This document shows, one piece after another, positions 48,476 through 55,649 of a stretch of DNA of 64,000 nt; positions within the stretch are counted from its first letter, which is position 1; each line of letters starts with the position of its first letter. Position numbers and translations under genes: made by a program. Under the pieces are notes generated by a model. That model saw nothing but the letters and a program-made list of their open reading frames with translations. It did not search any database and was not told where the DNA came from. The DNA is from a virus. The stretch is from the IMG/VR virus record IMGVR_UViG_3300047443_000115, positions 1 through 64,000 of that record. The stretch is one strand, 5' to 3'.

Positions 48476-48931
48476 TCAGCGGTTGTGGATGTGCCGGGCC
48501 CCGGTTTCCCGGAGTGCGGTGTGTGCCTGCCGGGCGTGCAGTCCGGCGGTGTCGAGGTGGTCGGGGGTGGCGTCGCCGAGAGCCATGGCCGCATCGACGG
48601 CGCTCTGCGCGAGGGCGATGAGCCGGGTGTCGTCGGTGGCCATGTGGAGGGTGTCCATGGCGCTGGTGACGGCGGACCGGGCCGCGTACCGGGCGGTGCG
48701 GGCCTCGGCGGTGTCGGGCTGCTGCTCCCGGCGGGCGACGTGCTTCAGGTACTGCTGCTCCCGATGCCGGACCAGTGCGGCCAGCAGTGCGGGGATCGCG
48801 TCGGCCACGGCCTGACGGCGCCGCTCGGCCTTCGCCGCCTCGGTGGTGCGGGTGGAGGTGAGGTGCTGCAGTCCGCCGGCCACGACGCCACCCAGCAGGG
48901 TGCCGATGACGGCAACGATCGTGGCGAGCAT
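48476..48931 (-). CDS. Membrane-anchored helical protein
   Basis: 151 residues. One N-terminal membrane helix (ATIVAVIGTLLGGVVAGGL), then a fully helical soluble part (AAKAERRRQAVADAIPALLA; SAVTSAMDTLHMATDDTRLI). AAAGGAG before the ATG. Similar proteins occur in Streptomyces integrative elements; role unknown. Confidence 0.6.
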   Translation of the reverse strand: MLATIVAVIGTLLGGVVAGGLQHLTSTRTTEAAKAERRRQAVADAIPALLAALVRHREQQYLKHVARREQQPDTAEARTARYAARSAVTSAMDTLHMATDDTRLIALAQSAVDAAMALGDATPDHLDTAGLHARQAHTALRETGARHIHNR

Positions 48932-48974
48932 GTGGGGCTCCTTTCGGGTTCGATTGCGGGTCGGGTCGTGCACC

Positions 48975-49012
48975 GGGGTCCTGGGCCGGGGGGAGCGTTC
49001 ACCCAGGACCCC
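48975..49012 (-). terminator. Hairpin inside the transfer operon
   Basis: GGGGTCCTGGG and CCCAGGACCCC, perfect 11-bp arms; a second dyad (GCCGGGCTTG/CAAGCCCGGC, 49023-49068) adjoins. Together they could attenuate transcription between the first ten genes and the spd/tra genes. Confidence 0.6.
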
Positions 49013-49071
49013 GGCGGTCTTTGCCGGGCTTGGCAGGTCGTCGGAGCGGTGGTCCGTGCAAGCCCGGCGGA

Positions 49072-49260
49072 TCAAGGGGTGCGGCGGGTGATGCGGAACC
49101 CGGTGCCGTCCTCGGTCGTGTTGCCTCGGACTTCGCGCACCGTGTGGCCGTCCAGGCCGTCGTAGGCGTTCTGGAAGCCGGGCAGCACGATCGAGGTGGA
49201 TCCGTCCGGGCGGGTGAGCTCGTAGGCGGTCACTTCGTGGGACTGGCGGTCGGCGGGCAT
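49072..49260 (-). CDS. Small hypothetical protein
   Basis: 62 residues. EVTAYELTRPDGSTSIVLPG and GHTVREVRGNTTEDGTGFRI, a small beta-rich protein. Four bases after the preceding stop. Confidence 0.5.
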   Translation of the reverse strand: MPADRQSHEVTAYELTRPDGSTSIVLPGFQNAYDGLDGHTVREVRGNTTEDGTGFRITRRTP

Positions 49261-49264
49261 GGGG

Positions 49265-49429
49265 TCAGTCGCCGTAGTTCTCGGGGAGTCCGTGGCGTCG
49301 GAGCCACTCGCTCTCCATGGAGTTGGAGCCCTGTGAGTCGTAGTAGGCGCGGGCGTCGTTGACCTCGTCGTCGGTCATCTCGCCGGAGGTCTTCGGGTAC
49401 CAGGACTGCTGGGTGTGGTCGGTGCTCAT
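49265..49429 (-). CDS. Very small hypothetical protein
   Basis: 54 residues from the ATG at 49429 with AGAGGAACCCC before it, the same ribosome-site cassette as neighbouring genes. SGEMTDDEVNDARAYYDSQG and a final WLRRHGLPENYGD. Unknown function. Confidence 0.5.
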   Translation of the reverse strand: MSTDHTQQSWYPKTSGEMTDDEVNDARAYYDSQGSNSMESEWLRRHGLPENYGD

Positions 49430-49465
49430 GGGGTTCCTCTCGGGTGTGGCGGATGGTCGGACTGG

Positions 49466-49768
49466 TCAGACGAGCTGCAGGTCTTCGTTGGCGTCGTACA
49501 GCAGCCGGTCCGCCTGGGTGAGCAGCCGCTTCCGGGTCTTGGTGTCCTTCGGCCCGAGGTGCTGCACGGCGCGGAGGACGTCGGCGGCCTGGGTAAGGCA
49601 TTCGCGTTCGTAGCCGAGCGGGCTGAGCCGGTTGAGGACCGCGTCGAGGAAGCCGGTGAACCCGGCCTCGGTGCAGTCGGCGGCGTCGAGGGTGATACCG
49701 ACGGCGTCGGCGATGGTTACGGCGTAGTCGGTGATCAGGGAGTCGACGGTGATGGGCTTGGTCTTCAC
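49466..49768 (-). CDS. Hypothetical helical protein
   Basis: 100 residues from a GTG with GAGAGGA. DSLITDYAVTIADAVGITLD, TGFLDAVLNRLSPLGYEREC, TRKRLLTQADRLLYDANEDL; all-helical. Not recognised. Confidence 0.55.
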   Translation of the reverse strand: MKTKPITVDSLITDYAVTIADAVGITLDAADCTEAGFTGFLDAVLNRLSPLGYERECLTQAADVLRAVQHLGPKDTKTRKRLLTQADRLLYDANEDLQLV

Positions 49769-49784
49769 GGGGGTCCTCTCGGGA

Positions 49785-50009
49785 TCAGTAGGCGGGGCCG
49801 TCGACCTGGCGGACGTACAGCCGCACGCCGGGGTGTTCGGCCTGGGTGCGCAGTACGTCCTGGACGATGCTGTTGAGCGATCCCGGGCCGCCGACACCGC
49901 CGAAGCTGAGGAGCTCGCCGGTGGCGTCGTTGTAGACCCGGTAGTTCATGTCGACGTCGGAGGTGTCCTTGCGGTCCGGGAGGGGCTTGCCGTTCCAGTG
50001 GTCGCTCAT
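49785..50009 (-). CDS. Hypothetical protein
   Basis: 74 residues, MNYRVYNDATGELLSFGGVG then LNSIVQDVLRTQAEHPGVRL, strand-strand-helix-strand. ATGA overlap with the gene upstream. Confidence 0.5.
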   Translation of the reverse strand: MSDHWNGKPLPDRKDTSDVDMNYRVYNDATGELLSFGGVGGPGSLNSIVQDVLRTQAEHPGVRLYVRQVDGPAY

Positions 50010-50176
50010 CGTCCGGTCCCTCCCCGGCGCTCTCGGGTGGGTGCGATGAGCGGCTTGCCGGGAATGCAGGGGCGTCCGGCGAGGTCGTCACGGGCGCGTT
50101 CGGCATCCGCCTTGTCGTGGGCCGTTCCGAGTTCGATGAGACCGTCCTTCGTCCACGTGTAGACCGACCACGCCAT
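50006..50176 (-). CDS. Very small hypothetical protein
   Basis: 56 residues (AWSVYTWTKDGLIELGTAHD, then ADAERARDDLAGRPCIPG). Overlaps both neighbours (TGATG and ATGA), which supports translation. Confidence 0.5.
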   Translation of the reverse strand: MAWSVYTWTKDGLIELGTAHDKADAERARDDLAGRPCIPGKPLIAPTRERRGGTGR

Positions 50177-50439
50177 CACTGGCCTCCCTGCTGGCGTCGG
50201 GCTTCGTCGATCTTGCGCTGGGCCTCGGCGATCGCGGCCTGACGCTGCCGGACCTGCTCGGCCAGCGCGCGGGCAGCGGCGCCCTGATCGGATGCGGTGG
50301 ACATGGTCACCACCGCCACTGCTGGATCGCCCGGCGACGCGCGGCGGAGCGCCTCGTCAGCCTGCGAGAGCTGGCCACCACCCGGGCGGGGCAGCGGAGG
50401 CAGGGCGGGGACGTCGTCGCGGTGGTCGGCGGCGCTCAC
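50176..50439 (-). CDS. Hypothetical coiled-coil protein
   Basis: 87 residues from a GTG. Pro-rich first third, then a helix AARALAEQVRQRQAAIAEAQ. GTGA overlap upstream. A shorter start at the internal ATG (STASDQGAAA) is possible. Confidence 0.5.
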   Translation of the reverse strand: MSAADHRDDVPALPPLPRPGGGQLSQADEALRRASPGDPAVAVVTMSTASDQGAAARALAEQVRQRQAAIAEAQRKIDEARRQQGGQ

Positions 50440-50621
50440 GACTGCCCCCTCAGCGTCTCGCGCAGGCTGACGTTCGCCCGGTGGGTCTCCGCCAGCTCGT
50501 ACCGGCGGTCGAAGGGCAGGTGCGTGGTGGCCAGCAGGTGCCCCGTCTCGCGGACCGCCTCGTCGGCGGCGGCAAACGTCGTGGCCGTGGACGGCTGCGG
50601 GAGGTCGATGCGGGCGCTCAT
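50436..50621 (-). CDS. Small hypothetical protein
   Basis: 61 residues. TTFAAADEAVRETGHLLATT and FDRRYELAETHRANVSLRET; helical. Overlaps both neighbours by 4 bases. Confidence 0.5.
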   Translation of the reverse strand: MSARIDLPQPSTATTFAAADEAVRETGHLLATTHLPFDRRYELAETHRANVSLRETLRGQS

Positions 50622-50839
50622 CGCACACCCCGCTTCGGCTTCCGTCGGCACCCGGCGGCGTGCTCCTCAGCGTCCCGGCGGGCGAACGGCAGACCCGCAT
50701 AGGCAGCTGGGCTGTCGCTGCGGTGACCGGCACTGCACTCCCACCGGTACGGGCTGTACGCGCGCTGCTCCGCCAGCACCTGGGCCGTGGCGCCGGAGCG
50801 CGTCGGGTAGGCCATGCCGTCGATCGGGGTCGCGGTCAC
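50618..50839 (-). CDS. Small Cys/His protein
   Basis: 73 residues from a GTG. YRWECSAGHRSDSPAAYAGL and DAEEHAAGCRRKPKRG: a CxxxH...H...C layout of the kind found in zinc-binding plasmid proteins. GTGA overlap upstream. Confidence 0.5.
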   Translation of the reverse strand: MTATPIDGMAYPTRSGATAQVLAEQRAYSPYRWECSAGHRSDSPAAYAGLPFARRDAEEHAAGCRRKPKRGVR

Positions 50840-51183
50840 AGGTCGGCCCCCACAAGCTCCAGCTCGGCCTCGACACGCAGGTGCTCGTCGGCCTCCCACT
50901 TGGCGAGGGCCGCTTCGGCGTCGTCCATCGCGGCGGCGAGCACCGGCGTCGGGATGCGGCGGGCGGTCAGCGCGAACGACTCGTACACCTCGAAGTCAGC
51001 GGCCTGCCAGTCGGCGACCGGAACCTCGGCGGTCAGTACGCCGGCGTCGGCAGTGTGGAACACGATCGGCGCGAACACCTGCGCGGACGGCTTCGGCGGG
51101 TTCGAGGCACCGGGAGTGCGCTTCGGGAGCGGCGCGGCGGACATGGCGGGGGCGGTCGGGCGGAGGGCGGTGGCGGTGGTCAT
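50836..51183 (-). CDS. Hypothetical protein
   Basis: 115 residues. Pro/Ala-rich start, beta part (APIVFHTADAGVLTAEVPVA), then ADFEVYESFALTARRIPTPV and a helical, acidic end. Not recognised. Second gene of the transfer operon. Confidence 0.5.
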   Translation of the reverse strand: MTTATALRPTAPAMSAAPLPKRTPGASNPPKPSAQVFAPIVFHTADAGVLTAEVPVADWQAADFEVYESFALTARRIPTPVLAAAMDDAEAALAKWEADEHLRVEAELELVGADL

Positions 51184-51422
51184 GATGCGAGCTCCTCTAC
51201 GGCGGCGGGGACACCCAGGAATTCGAGGACTGCGGAGGGCGGGATCTTCGTCAGGGTCTGGCGAACCTGACCGCTGCCACGACTGGTGGAGCGCAGGCGG
51301 CCGGACTTGACGGCCCGGTAGACCGTGGCCTGGTGGACGCCGATCAACTCGGCGACCTCGGGAACGGTGAGGGAATCCCTCAGCTCGGCGAGCACTGCGT
51401 CGAGTGCGGCTCGGCCAGTCAT
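51180..51422 (-). CDS. Excisionase-like HTH protein, first gene of the transfer operon
   Basis: 80 residues from an ATG with GGAGG. SLTVPEVAELIGVHQATVYR then AVKSGRLRSTSRGSGQVRQT is a MerR/Xis-type HTH. It is transcribed from the region containing two CTTGGGTAT operators. It may be the element's excisionase or an activator of the operon. Confidence 0.75.
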   Translation of the reverse strand: MTGRAALDAVLAELRDSLTVPEVAELIGVHQATVYRAVKSGRLRSTSRGSGQVRQTLTKIPPSAVLEFLGVPAAVEELAS

Positions 51423-51481
51423 GCGCAGTCCTCCAGATGGGTGCGGAAAGGTGAAGCTGCAGGTGAAGACCACCTGTGCAG

Positions 51482-51537
51482 CTTGGGTATCCAAGTGCGA
51501 TAGGACGACCATAGAGCGCCCGCCTTGGGTATGCAAG
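51482..51537. promoter_or_regulatory. Two operators CTTGGGTAT(C/G)CAAG
   Basis: CTTGGGTATCCAAG (51482-51495) and CTTGGGTATGCAAG (51524-51537), centres 42 bp (four turns) apart, between the transfer operon (minus) and hicA (plus). They are imperfect dyads of the GntR/HutC operator kind. The first is identical, over 19 bp with flanks, to a site at 53682-53695. Confidence 0.75.
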
Positions 51538-51671
51538 TATTGCGAGTGGGTCACCTTGGAGCGACCTCAAGTCATTGGCGAGGAGGTGTGGCCTGAGGGG
51601 CAGGGAAGGACGTTCGTAGTTCGTCTAGTCGCGTTTGACTTGACCTGTCTACCGAACTTAGACTTAGACTC

Positions 51672-51887
51672 ATGAAGTACCGGGATCTGATCAGCAAGAT
51701 CAGGAAAGCCGCGAAGCAGCTAGACATCCCCTTCGTCAAACAGCGACAGAAGGGGAGCCATCAGGTGTGGCTTTGCGGCACGACGCCCGTCGTCATCCCG
51801 AAGCACGGCGGTGAGATCAACGAGATCACTGCGATCAGCATCTGCAAGACCCTGGAAGAACCGCTCGGAGAGGGGTGGTGGAAGTGA
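51672..51887 (+). CDS. hicA: HicA-type mRNA interferase toxin
   Basis: 71 residues. LISKIRKAAKQLDIPFVKQR, then QKGSHQVWLCGTTPVVIPKH: the dsRBD-like fold with catalytic His30 in the KGSH motif. It would cleave mRNA when free of antitoxin. Overlaps hicB by 4 bases; toxin-first order is normal for hicAB. Confidence 0.9.
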   Translation: MKYRDLISKIRKAAKQLDIPFVKQRQKGSHQVWLCGTTPVVIPKHGGEINEITAISICKTLEEPLGEGWWK

Positions 51888-52279
51888 AGACCTACCGCGT
51901 CAAGGCCCGCCGTGTCGGCAATTGGTGGGCACTCGAAGTGCCCGACCTGCCTGGCGTCTTCAGCCAGACGAAGCGGCTTGATCGGGCCGACAAGGAAGCG
52001 CGCGAGGCCATCGCGGTCATGCTCAACGTTGAACCGGACACGATCGGCGTCGACATCGATGTAGACCTTCCAAGGGAAGCGCGGGACGTCTTGCTGATGG
52101 CCCGACGCGCCCGCCAGGCCGCAAAGGAAGCCGCCGACGCGGAGCGGAAGGCGATGCAGGAAGCCGCCGCAGTTCTCACGCGCGATCTCAGCCAGCGCGA
52201 TGCGGGGCGCGTCATGGGCGTCTCGTTCCAGCGCATCTCGCAGCTGCTCAACCCGATGCATGGCAAGCACGCCGGCTAG
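51884..52279 (+). CDS. hicB: HicB-type antitoxin
   Basis: 131 residues from the GTG at 51884 (GTGA overlap; GTGs at 51875 and 51878 also possible). KTYRVKARRVGNWWALEVPD, LPGVFSQTKRLDRADKEARE is the partial RNase H fold of HicB; the C-terminus has TRDLSQRDAGRVMGVSFQRI, an HTH for autoregulation. It binds HicA and the promoter. Confidence 0.88.
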   Translation: MKTYRVKARRVGNWWALEVPDLPGVFSQTKRLDRADKEAREAIAVMLNVEPDTIGVDIDVDLPREARDVLLMARRARQAAKEAADAERKAMQEAAAVLTRDLSQRDAGRVMGVSFQRISQLLNPMHGKHAG

Positions 52280-52287
52280 CCACTACA

Positions 52288-52331
52288 CGCACTGAAGGCC
52301 CCCGCTCGCTTGAGCGGGGGCCTTCAGTGCG
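52288..52331. terminator. 20-bp-stem bidirectional terminator
   Basis: A perfect 20-bp stem (arms 52288-52307 and 52312-52331, starting CGCACTGAAGGCCCCC) with a GCTT tetraloop, between convergent hicB and the UTRA regulator gene. Confidence 0.92.
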
Positions 52332-52345
52332 TTCGGAGAGTGGGG

Positions 52346-53119
52346 CTATACGTCGATCACGTATCGAAAGACATGGCGGTCAGTCGGCACGCGGGAGTCG
52401 AGCACCTCCAACGGCTTGCCGCTGGAGTCGTAGGCCGTCCGCAGGATCCGCGCGATGGGAACGCCGGCCGGGATGTCCAACTGCTCGGTCTCAAAGGGCT
52501 GGGGCATGCGGATGTCGAGGTCTTCGACGAACTGGACGATACGGCGGCCGATCGGGCCGTCGGGGTTCTCTATTACCGCATTGACGCCGCCCTTGATCGG
52601 GCGAGGCTCTGCGATCGGAGTCCCGGCCACGAGGTCGCGATCGTAGTAGCCGTCCACCAGTTGCATGGGGCTGTCGTCCACAGCGAAGAGGCGGCGGCGA
52701 ACCAGGACGGGCGTGCCGGTCTCGACGCCAAGCCTGCTGGCGATCTCCTCCGGGGCCGGAACCTCGGACACTTCCGTAATGGTCTGCTTGGCCCGCTGGC
52801 CCTGCGCTGCAGCCTCGGCGTTGTAGTTCGAGACGCCGGTGGCTCTGCGCTCGCGGTAGATACTGCCGACCTGGAGCATGCTGACGTGCGGTCGTTCGCG
52901 GACGAACGCGCCCTTGCCTTGGTGCGTGGTCACGAGCCCCTCCATTCGGAGGAGGGCAATGCCCTTGCGTACCGTCGCCCGGGTCACACCGAAGCGTTCC
53001 GCCAGTTGGTGCTCCGAAGTGAGCTTGTCCCCGGGGGCCAGATCGCCCCGAAGGATCTCCGCACGCAGCTCGTTGGCGACCCGCTTGAACGGGTGCTCCT
53101 GGTTCGGGTTGGGTGACAT
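52346..53119 (-). CDS. GntR-family regulator with UTRA domain
   Basis: 257 residues from the ATG at 53119 with AGGAG. wHTH: FKRVANELRAEILRGDLAPG, DKLTSEHQLAERFGVTRATV, RKGIALLRMEGLVTTHQGKG; then a UTRA effector domain (about 85-240; PVLVRRRLFAVDDSPMQLVD, RIVQFVEDLDIRMP, GVPIARILRTAYDSSGKPLE). Same class as KorSA, TraR and KilR repressors of Streptomyces elements. Sites of the form CTTGGGTATCCAAG flank it and the transfer promoter, and a weaker version (CCTGGATATACAAG, 53134-53147) lies in its own leader. Confidence 0.88.
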   Translation of the reverse strand: MSPNPNQEHPFKRVANELRAEILRGDLAPGDKLTSEHQLAERFGVTRATVRKGIALLRMEGLVTTHQGKGAFVRERPHVSMLQVGSIYRERRATGVSNYNAEAAAQGQRAKQTITEVSEVPAPEEIASRLGVETGTPVLVRRRLFAVDDSPMQLVDGYYDRDLVAGTPIAEPRPIKGGVNAVIENPDGPIGRRIVQFVEDLDIRMPQPFETEQLDIPAGVPIARILRTAYDSSGKPLEVLDSRVPTDRHVFRYVIDV

Positions 53120-53177
53120 CGCGCTCCTGATGGCCTGGATATACAAGCCAGAGTAGCCGCATCGGGAGCGAATGGGA

Positions 53178-53597
53178 CTACTCCTGTGCGGCGCACCATC
53201 CTGACCAGCGGGTTACCGTGATTTCAATGACGGGGCCGCTCGGTCGAGTCTCGCGATATTGCTCGTACTTGTATATCAAAGCGCTGACAAGTTCAGCCGC
53301 ATCCTCATTCGCCAGCACGCGTGCGTGGCCATCGGCGCGCACCCACCACAGCCGATCCCAGTCGTCCTTGTAGCGGTCCACTAGGAGAGCCACGGCAGGG
53401 TTCTCCTCAATGTTCCGGAGGCGCTTCAGATCCGTGTGGCGCTTCGGCTTGTGGTCGACAGCGATGGTGACCGTGTCGCCGTCGACAGCGAAGGTCGCGG
53501 GGACGAGGTGAGGCCGGCCAGCCGCGTCGACGGTGGCCAAGCGGAGGACTCGCGCGTCGGCAAAGCGGGCTCTGCACTGCTCCTCGGTCATCTGCAT
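53178..53597 (-). CDS. PPOX-class, probably F420-dependent, oxidoreductase
   Basis: 139 residues. FADARVLRLATVDAAGRPHL, VPATFAVDGDTVTIAVDHKP, KRHTDLKRLRNIEENPAVAL, LVDRYKDDWDRLWWVRADGH: split-barrel flavin/F420-binding pattern of the PPOX family TIGR03668 (Rv0121-like). It probably reduces a small-molecule substrate with F420; the substrate is unknown. Phage cargo without an obvious link to its neighbours. Confidence 0.82.
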   Translation of the reverse strand: MQMTEEQCRARFADARVLRLATVDAAGRPHLVPATFAVDGDTVTIAVDHKPKRHTDLKRLRNIEENPAVALLVDRYKDDWDRLWWVRADGHARVLANEDAAELVSALIYKYEQYRETRPSGPVIEITVTRWSGWCAAQE

Positions 53598-53640
53598 ACC
53601 GAGACGGTACCCAGCCGCCCGGATTGCTTCATTCGCAGTA

Positions 53641-53695
53641 CTTGCATACCCATGCTGCGCAGGCTACGGTCATCGAGTCAGCTTGGGTATCCAAG
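53641..53695. promoter_or_regulatory. Two more CTTGGGTAT-type operators
   Basis: CTTGCATACCCATG (53641-53654; reverse complement differs from the 51524 site at one base) and CTTGGGTATCCAAG (53682-53695), centres 41 bp apart, between the oxidoreductase gene (minus) and the genes at 53816 onward (plus). Same spacing as the pair at 51.5 kb. Confidence 0.72.
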
Positions 53696-53721
53696 TGATT
53701 CCCGGCGCTAGGCATGCAAAA

Positions 53722-53747
53722 GGCCGGACGGTTGCCACCGTCCGGCC
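53722..53747 (+). terminator. Leader hairpin
   Basis: GGCCGGACGG-TTGCCA-CCGTCCGGCC, perfect 10-bp stem between the operators and the first plus-strand gene. Possible attenuator. Confidence 0.65.
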
Positions 53748-53815
53748 GAAGATCAAGGCGGGGTGCAACCCGCCGATCAGTTGAGGTCCAACCTGCCTGG
53801 AAGGAGCGCTCTTCT

Positions 53816-54145
53816 GTGAGCGTACAACAGAGCACGTCCGTTCGACCCACCGAAACCTCTGAGGCCTCCGTCACCCCTCCCGCCGTCACGCTTCTGGCGA
53901 AGCTGTGGCAGTCGGCACCCCTCTCCCTGCTCCTCGAAGCGGCGAACGCCCGCGTCCTGGACTCGGAGATCGACGACGACTACTTCTTCGGCAGTGCGGT
54001 GCAGCGCAAGGACGGGCGTCTGTTCCTCGTCATGCCGACCGGCCGGCCCGAGGCGGAGCGGGACACGATCGTCCGCGACCTCATGGCGCGGATGCTCCGC
54101 GTACCGCTGCCGGGCATGACGCCGACCAGGCGAGTGGCCGCATGA
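53816..54145 (+). CDS. Hypothetical protein
   Basis: 109 residues from a GTG after AAGGAG. TLLAKLWQSAPLSLLLEAAN then DYFFGSAVQRKDGRLFLVMP and ERDTIVRDLMARMLRVPLPG: helix-strand-helix. Unknown. First gene of the operator-controlled plus unit. Confidence 0.55.
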   Translation: MSVQQSTSVRPTETSEASVTPPAVTLLAKLWQSAPLSLLLEAANARVLDSEIDDDYFFGSAVQRKDGRLFLVMPTGRPEAERDTIVRDLMARMLRVPLPGMTPTRRVAA

Positions 54146-54477
54146 CCGACGGCAACATCCCCGACTACTACATGGAGCGCGCGCGCTTCCTCGCCACCGT
54201 CAAGGACATTGGCGAGGGGACCGAGGTGGCCGACGCGGCGCTCGACCTGATGATCAGGCTGGAGAGTTCCATCCAGTCACCCTGGGCAGTCACAGACCCG
54301 TTCGCCGCCGAGCGCTACCTCGTGGCACGCGGAGCCGACCCGGACGTCGCATCCGAGGAGGGTGTCGTCTTTGAGATCCAGATGCGCGCCCTCGTCAGCA
54401 TCGGCCTCGGACGCCCCGTCCAGTCGTTCAGCGAGATCGCCGGCTGGATCGCCGAACACGTCGACACCACCCCGTAG
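54142..54477 (+). CDS. Hypothetical protein
   Basis: 111 residues, ATGA overlap with the gene before. All-helical and acidic: YMERARFLATVKDIGEGTEV, VADAALDLMIRLESSIQSPW, FEIQMRALVSIGLGRPVQSF. Unknown. Confidence 0.55.
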   Translation: MTDGNIPDYYMERARFLATVKDIGEGTEVADAALDLMIRLESSIQSPWAVTDPFAAERYLVARGADPDVASEEGVVFEIQMRALVSIGLGRPVQSFSEIAGWIAEHVDTTP

Positions 54478-54507
54478 TTGTCCGTCCCTGCCCGTACAGT
54501 CGCATGA

Positions 54508-54543
54508 CCGCCCCCGACTGGATTCACGTCCAATCGGGGGCGG
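54508..54543 (+). terminator. Terminator
   Basis: CCGCCCCCGA and TCGGGGGCGG, perfect 10-bp arms with a 16-base loop, after the gene ending at 54477. Confidence 0.75.
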
Positions 54544-54569
54544 TTCGCGGACCGGTAAGGAGTCCACGC

Positions 54570-55649
54570 ATGACAACCGCATCGCGGCGGTCAGTTCGTT
54601 CGCTTGCCTGTGAGGCTGAGTTTCGGGCCCGCGTAGAAGAACTGGGGGGCTGCGTCCTCGAACCTGAATGGCTTGGGGTGCTGAATCGCCATCGCATCCG
54701 GTGCGCCCAAGGCCATGAATATGCACCGAGACCACGGTACGTCCTTCAAGGCGGCGGCATCTGTCGCACTTGCTCCGGCCTTGACCCGCGCGCAGTTGAG
54801 GCCGCCTTCCGGGCCCGCATAGCAGGGCTCGGCGGCACCATCCTGGAACCCAAATGGCTCGGGGCTGATCGGCCTCACCGCGTCCTTTGTGTCGCTGGAC
54901 ACGAGAGCGCGCCTCGCCCGAGCGATGTCCGCCAGGGGGATGGGATATGCAAGACGTGCGCAGGAACGGACCCACGTGCGGCCGAAGCTGCGTTCCGAGC
55001 CCGCGTCGAGGAGCTAGGCGGCACTGTCCTTGAGCCCGTATGGCTTGGGGCGCAGAAGCCTCACCGCATCCGGTGTGCCGCTGGGCACGAAGTAATGCAG
55101 CGGCCCAACAGCATTCAGCAAGGGAGAGGCCTTTGCCGCACTTGCGCCGGGAATGATCCGAAGGTTGCCGAGGCGGAATTCCGGGCGCGCGTGGAAGAGT
55201 TGGGAGGCGTTGTTCTCGAACCCGTGTGGCTTGGAGTCAAGACGCCTCATCGAATCAGATGCTCCGCCGGGCACGAAAGCACGCCGCGACCGTCAGCTGT
55301 GCAGCAGGGTGGAGGTATCTGCAGGCTCTGTATGGGACAGGTCTGGGATGCGTTCTACGTCCTCCTCGACGAGGAGGAGCAGATGGTGAAGTTCGGGATC
55401 ACATCTGGTAACGCTCGGCCCCGCCTTGCCGGCCATGCACGGGACGGATACTGCACCCGCGTGCGGCTCATGACGGACCTGCCACTGGGTGCCGCACGGG
55501 GGCTAGAGAAGACAGTGCTCGCCACCCTGGACCTCGCCGGCGTTGAGCCGGTCCGTGGTCGCGAGTATTTCCATGTGTCGGCACTGCCCGTCATCCTTGA
55601 TATCGCCGACAACTACCCGATCCCGGCGTCTAAGCCCCGACCCGCCTGA
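54570..55649 (+). CDS. GIY-YIG endonuclease with four tandem zinc-ribbon repeats
   Basis: 359 residues from an ATG with AAGGAG. Four repeats with an exact 62-residue period (Phe18, 80, 142, 204), each reading xxFRARVEELGG-VLEP-WLG then HRIRC-x-x-GHE and GICRTCAG, i.e. a CxxxH...CxxC zinc unit. Then a GIY-YIG core: WDAFYVLLDEEEQMVKFGIT, Arg285, and a Glu at LEKTVL (313). Repeat number and exact spacing suggest DNA reading along several turns, as in a homing enzyme. Codons differ among repeats, so the duplication is old. Confidence 0.82.
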   Translation: MTTASRRSVRSLACEAEFRARVEELGGCVLEPEWLGVLNRHRIRCAQGHEYAPRPRYVLQGGGICRTCSGLDPRAVEAAFRARIAGLGGTILEPKWLGADRPHRVLCVAGHESAPRPSDVRQGDGICKTCAGTDPRAAEAAFRARVEELGGTVLEPVWLGAQKPHRIRCAAGHEVMQRPNSIQQGRGLCRTCAGNDPKVAEAEFRARVEELGGVVLEPVWLGVKTPHRIRCSAGHESTPRPSAVQQGGGICRLCMGQVWDAFYVLLDEEEQMVKFGITSGNARPRLAGHARDGYCTRVRLMTDLPLGAARGLEKTVLATLDLAGVEPVRGREYFHVSALPVILDIADNYPIPASKPRPA

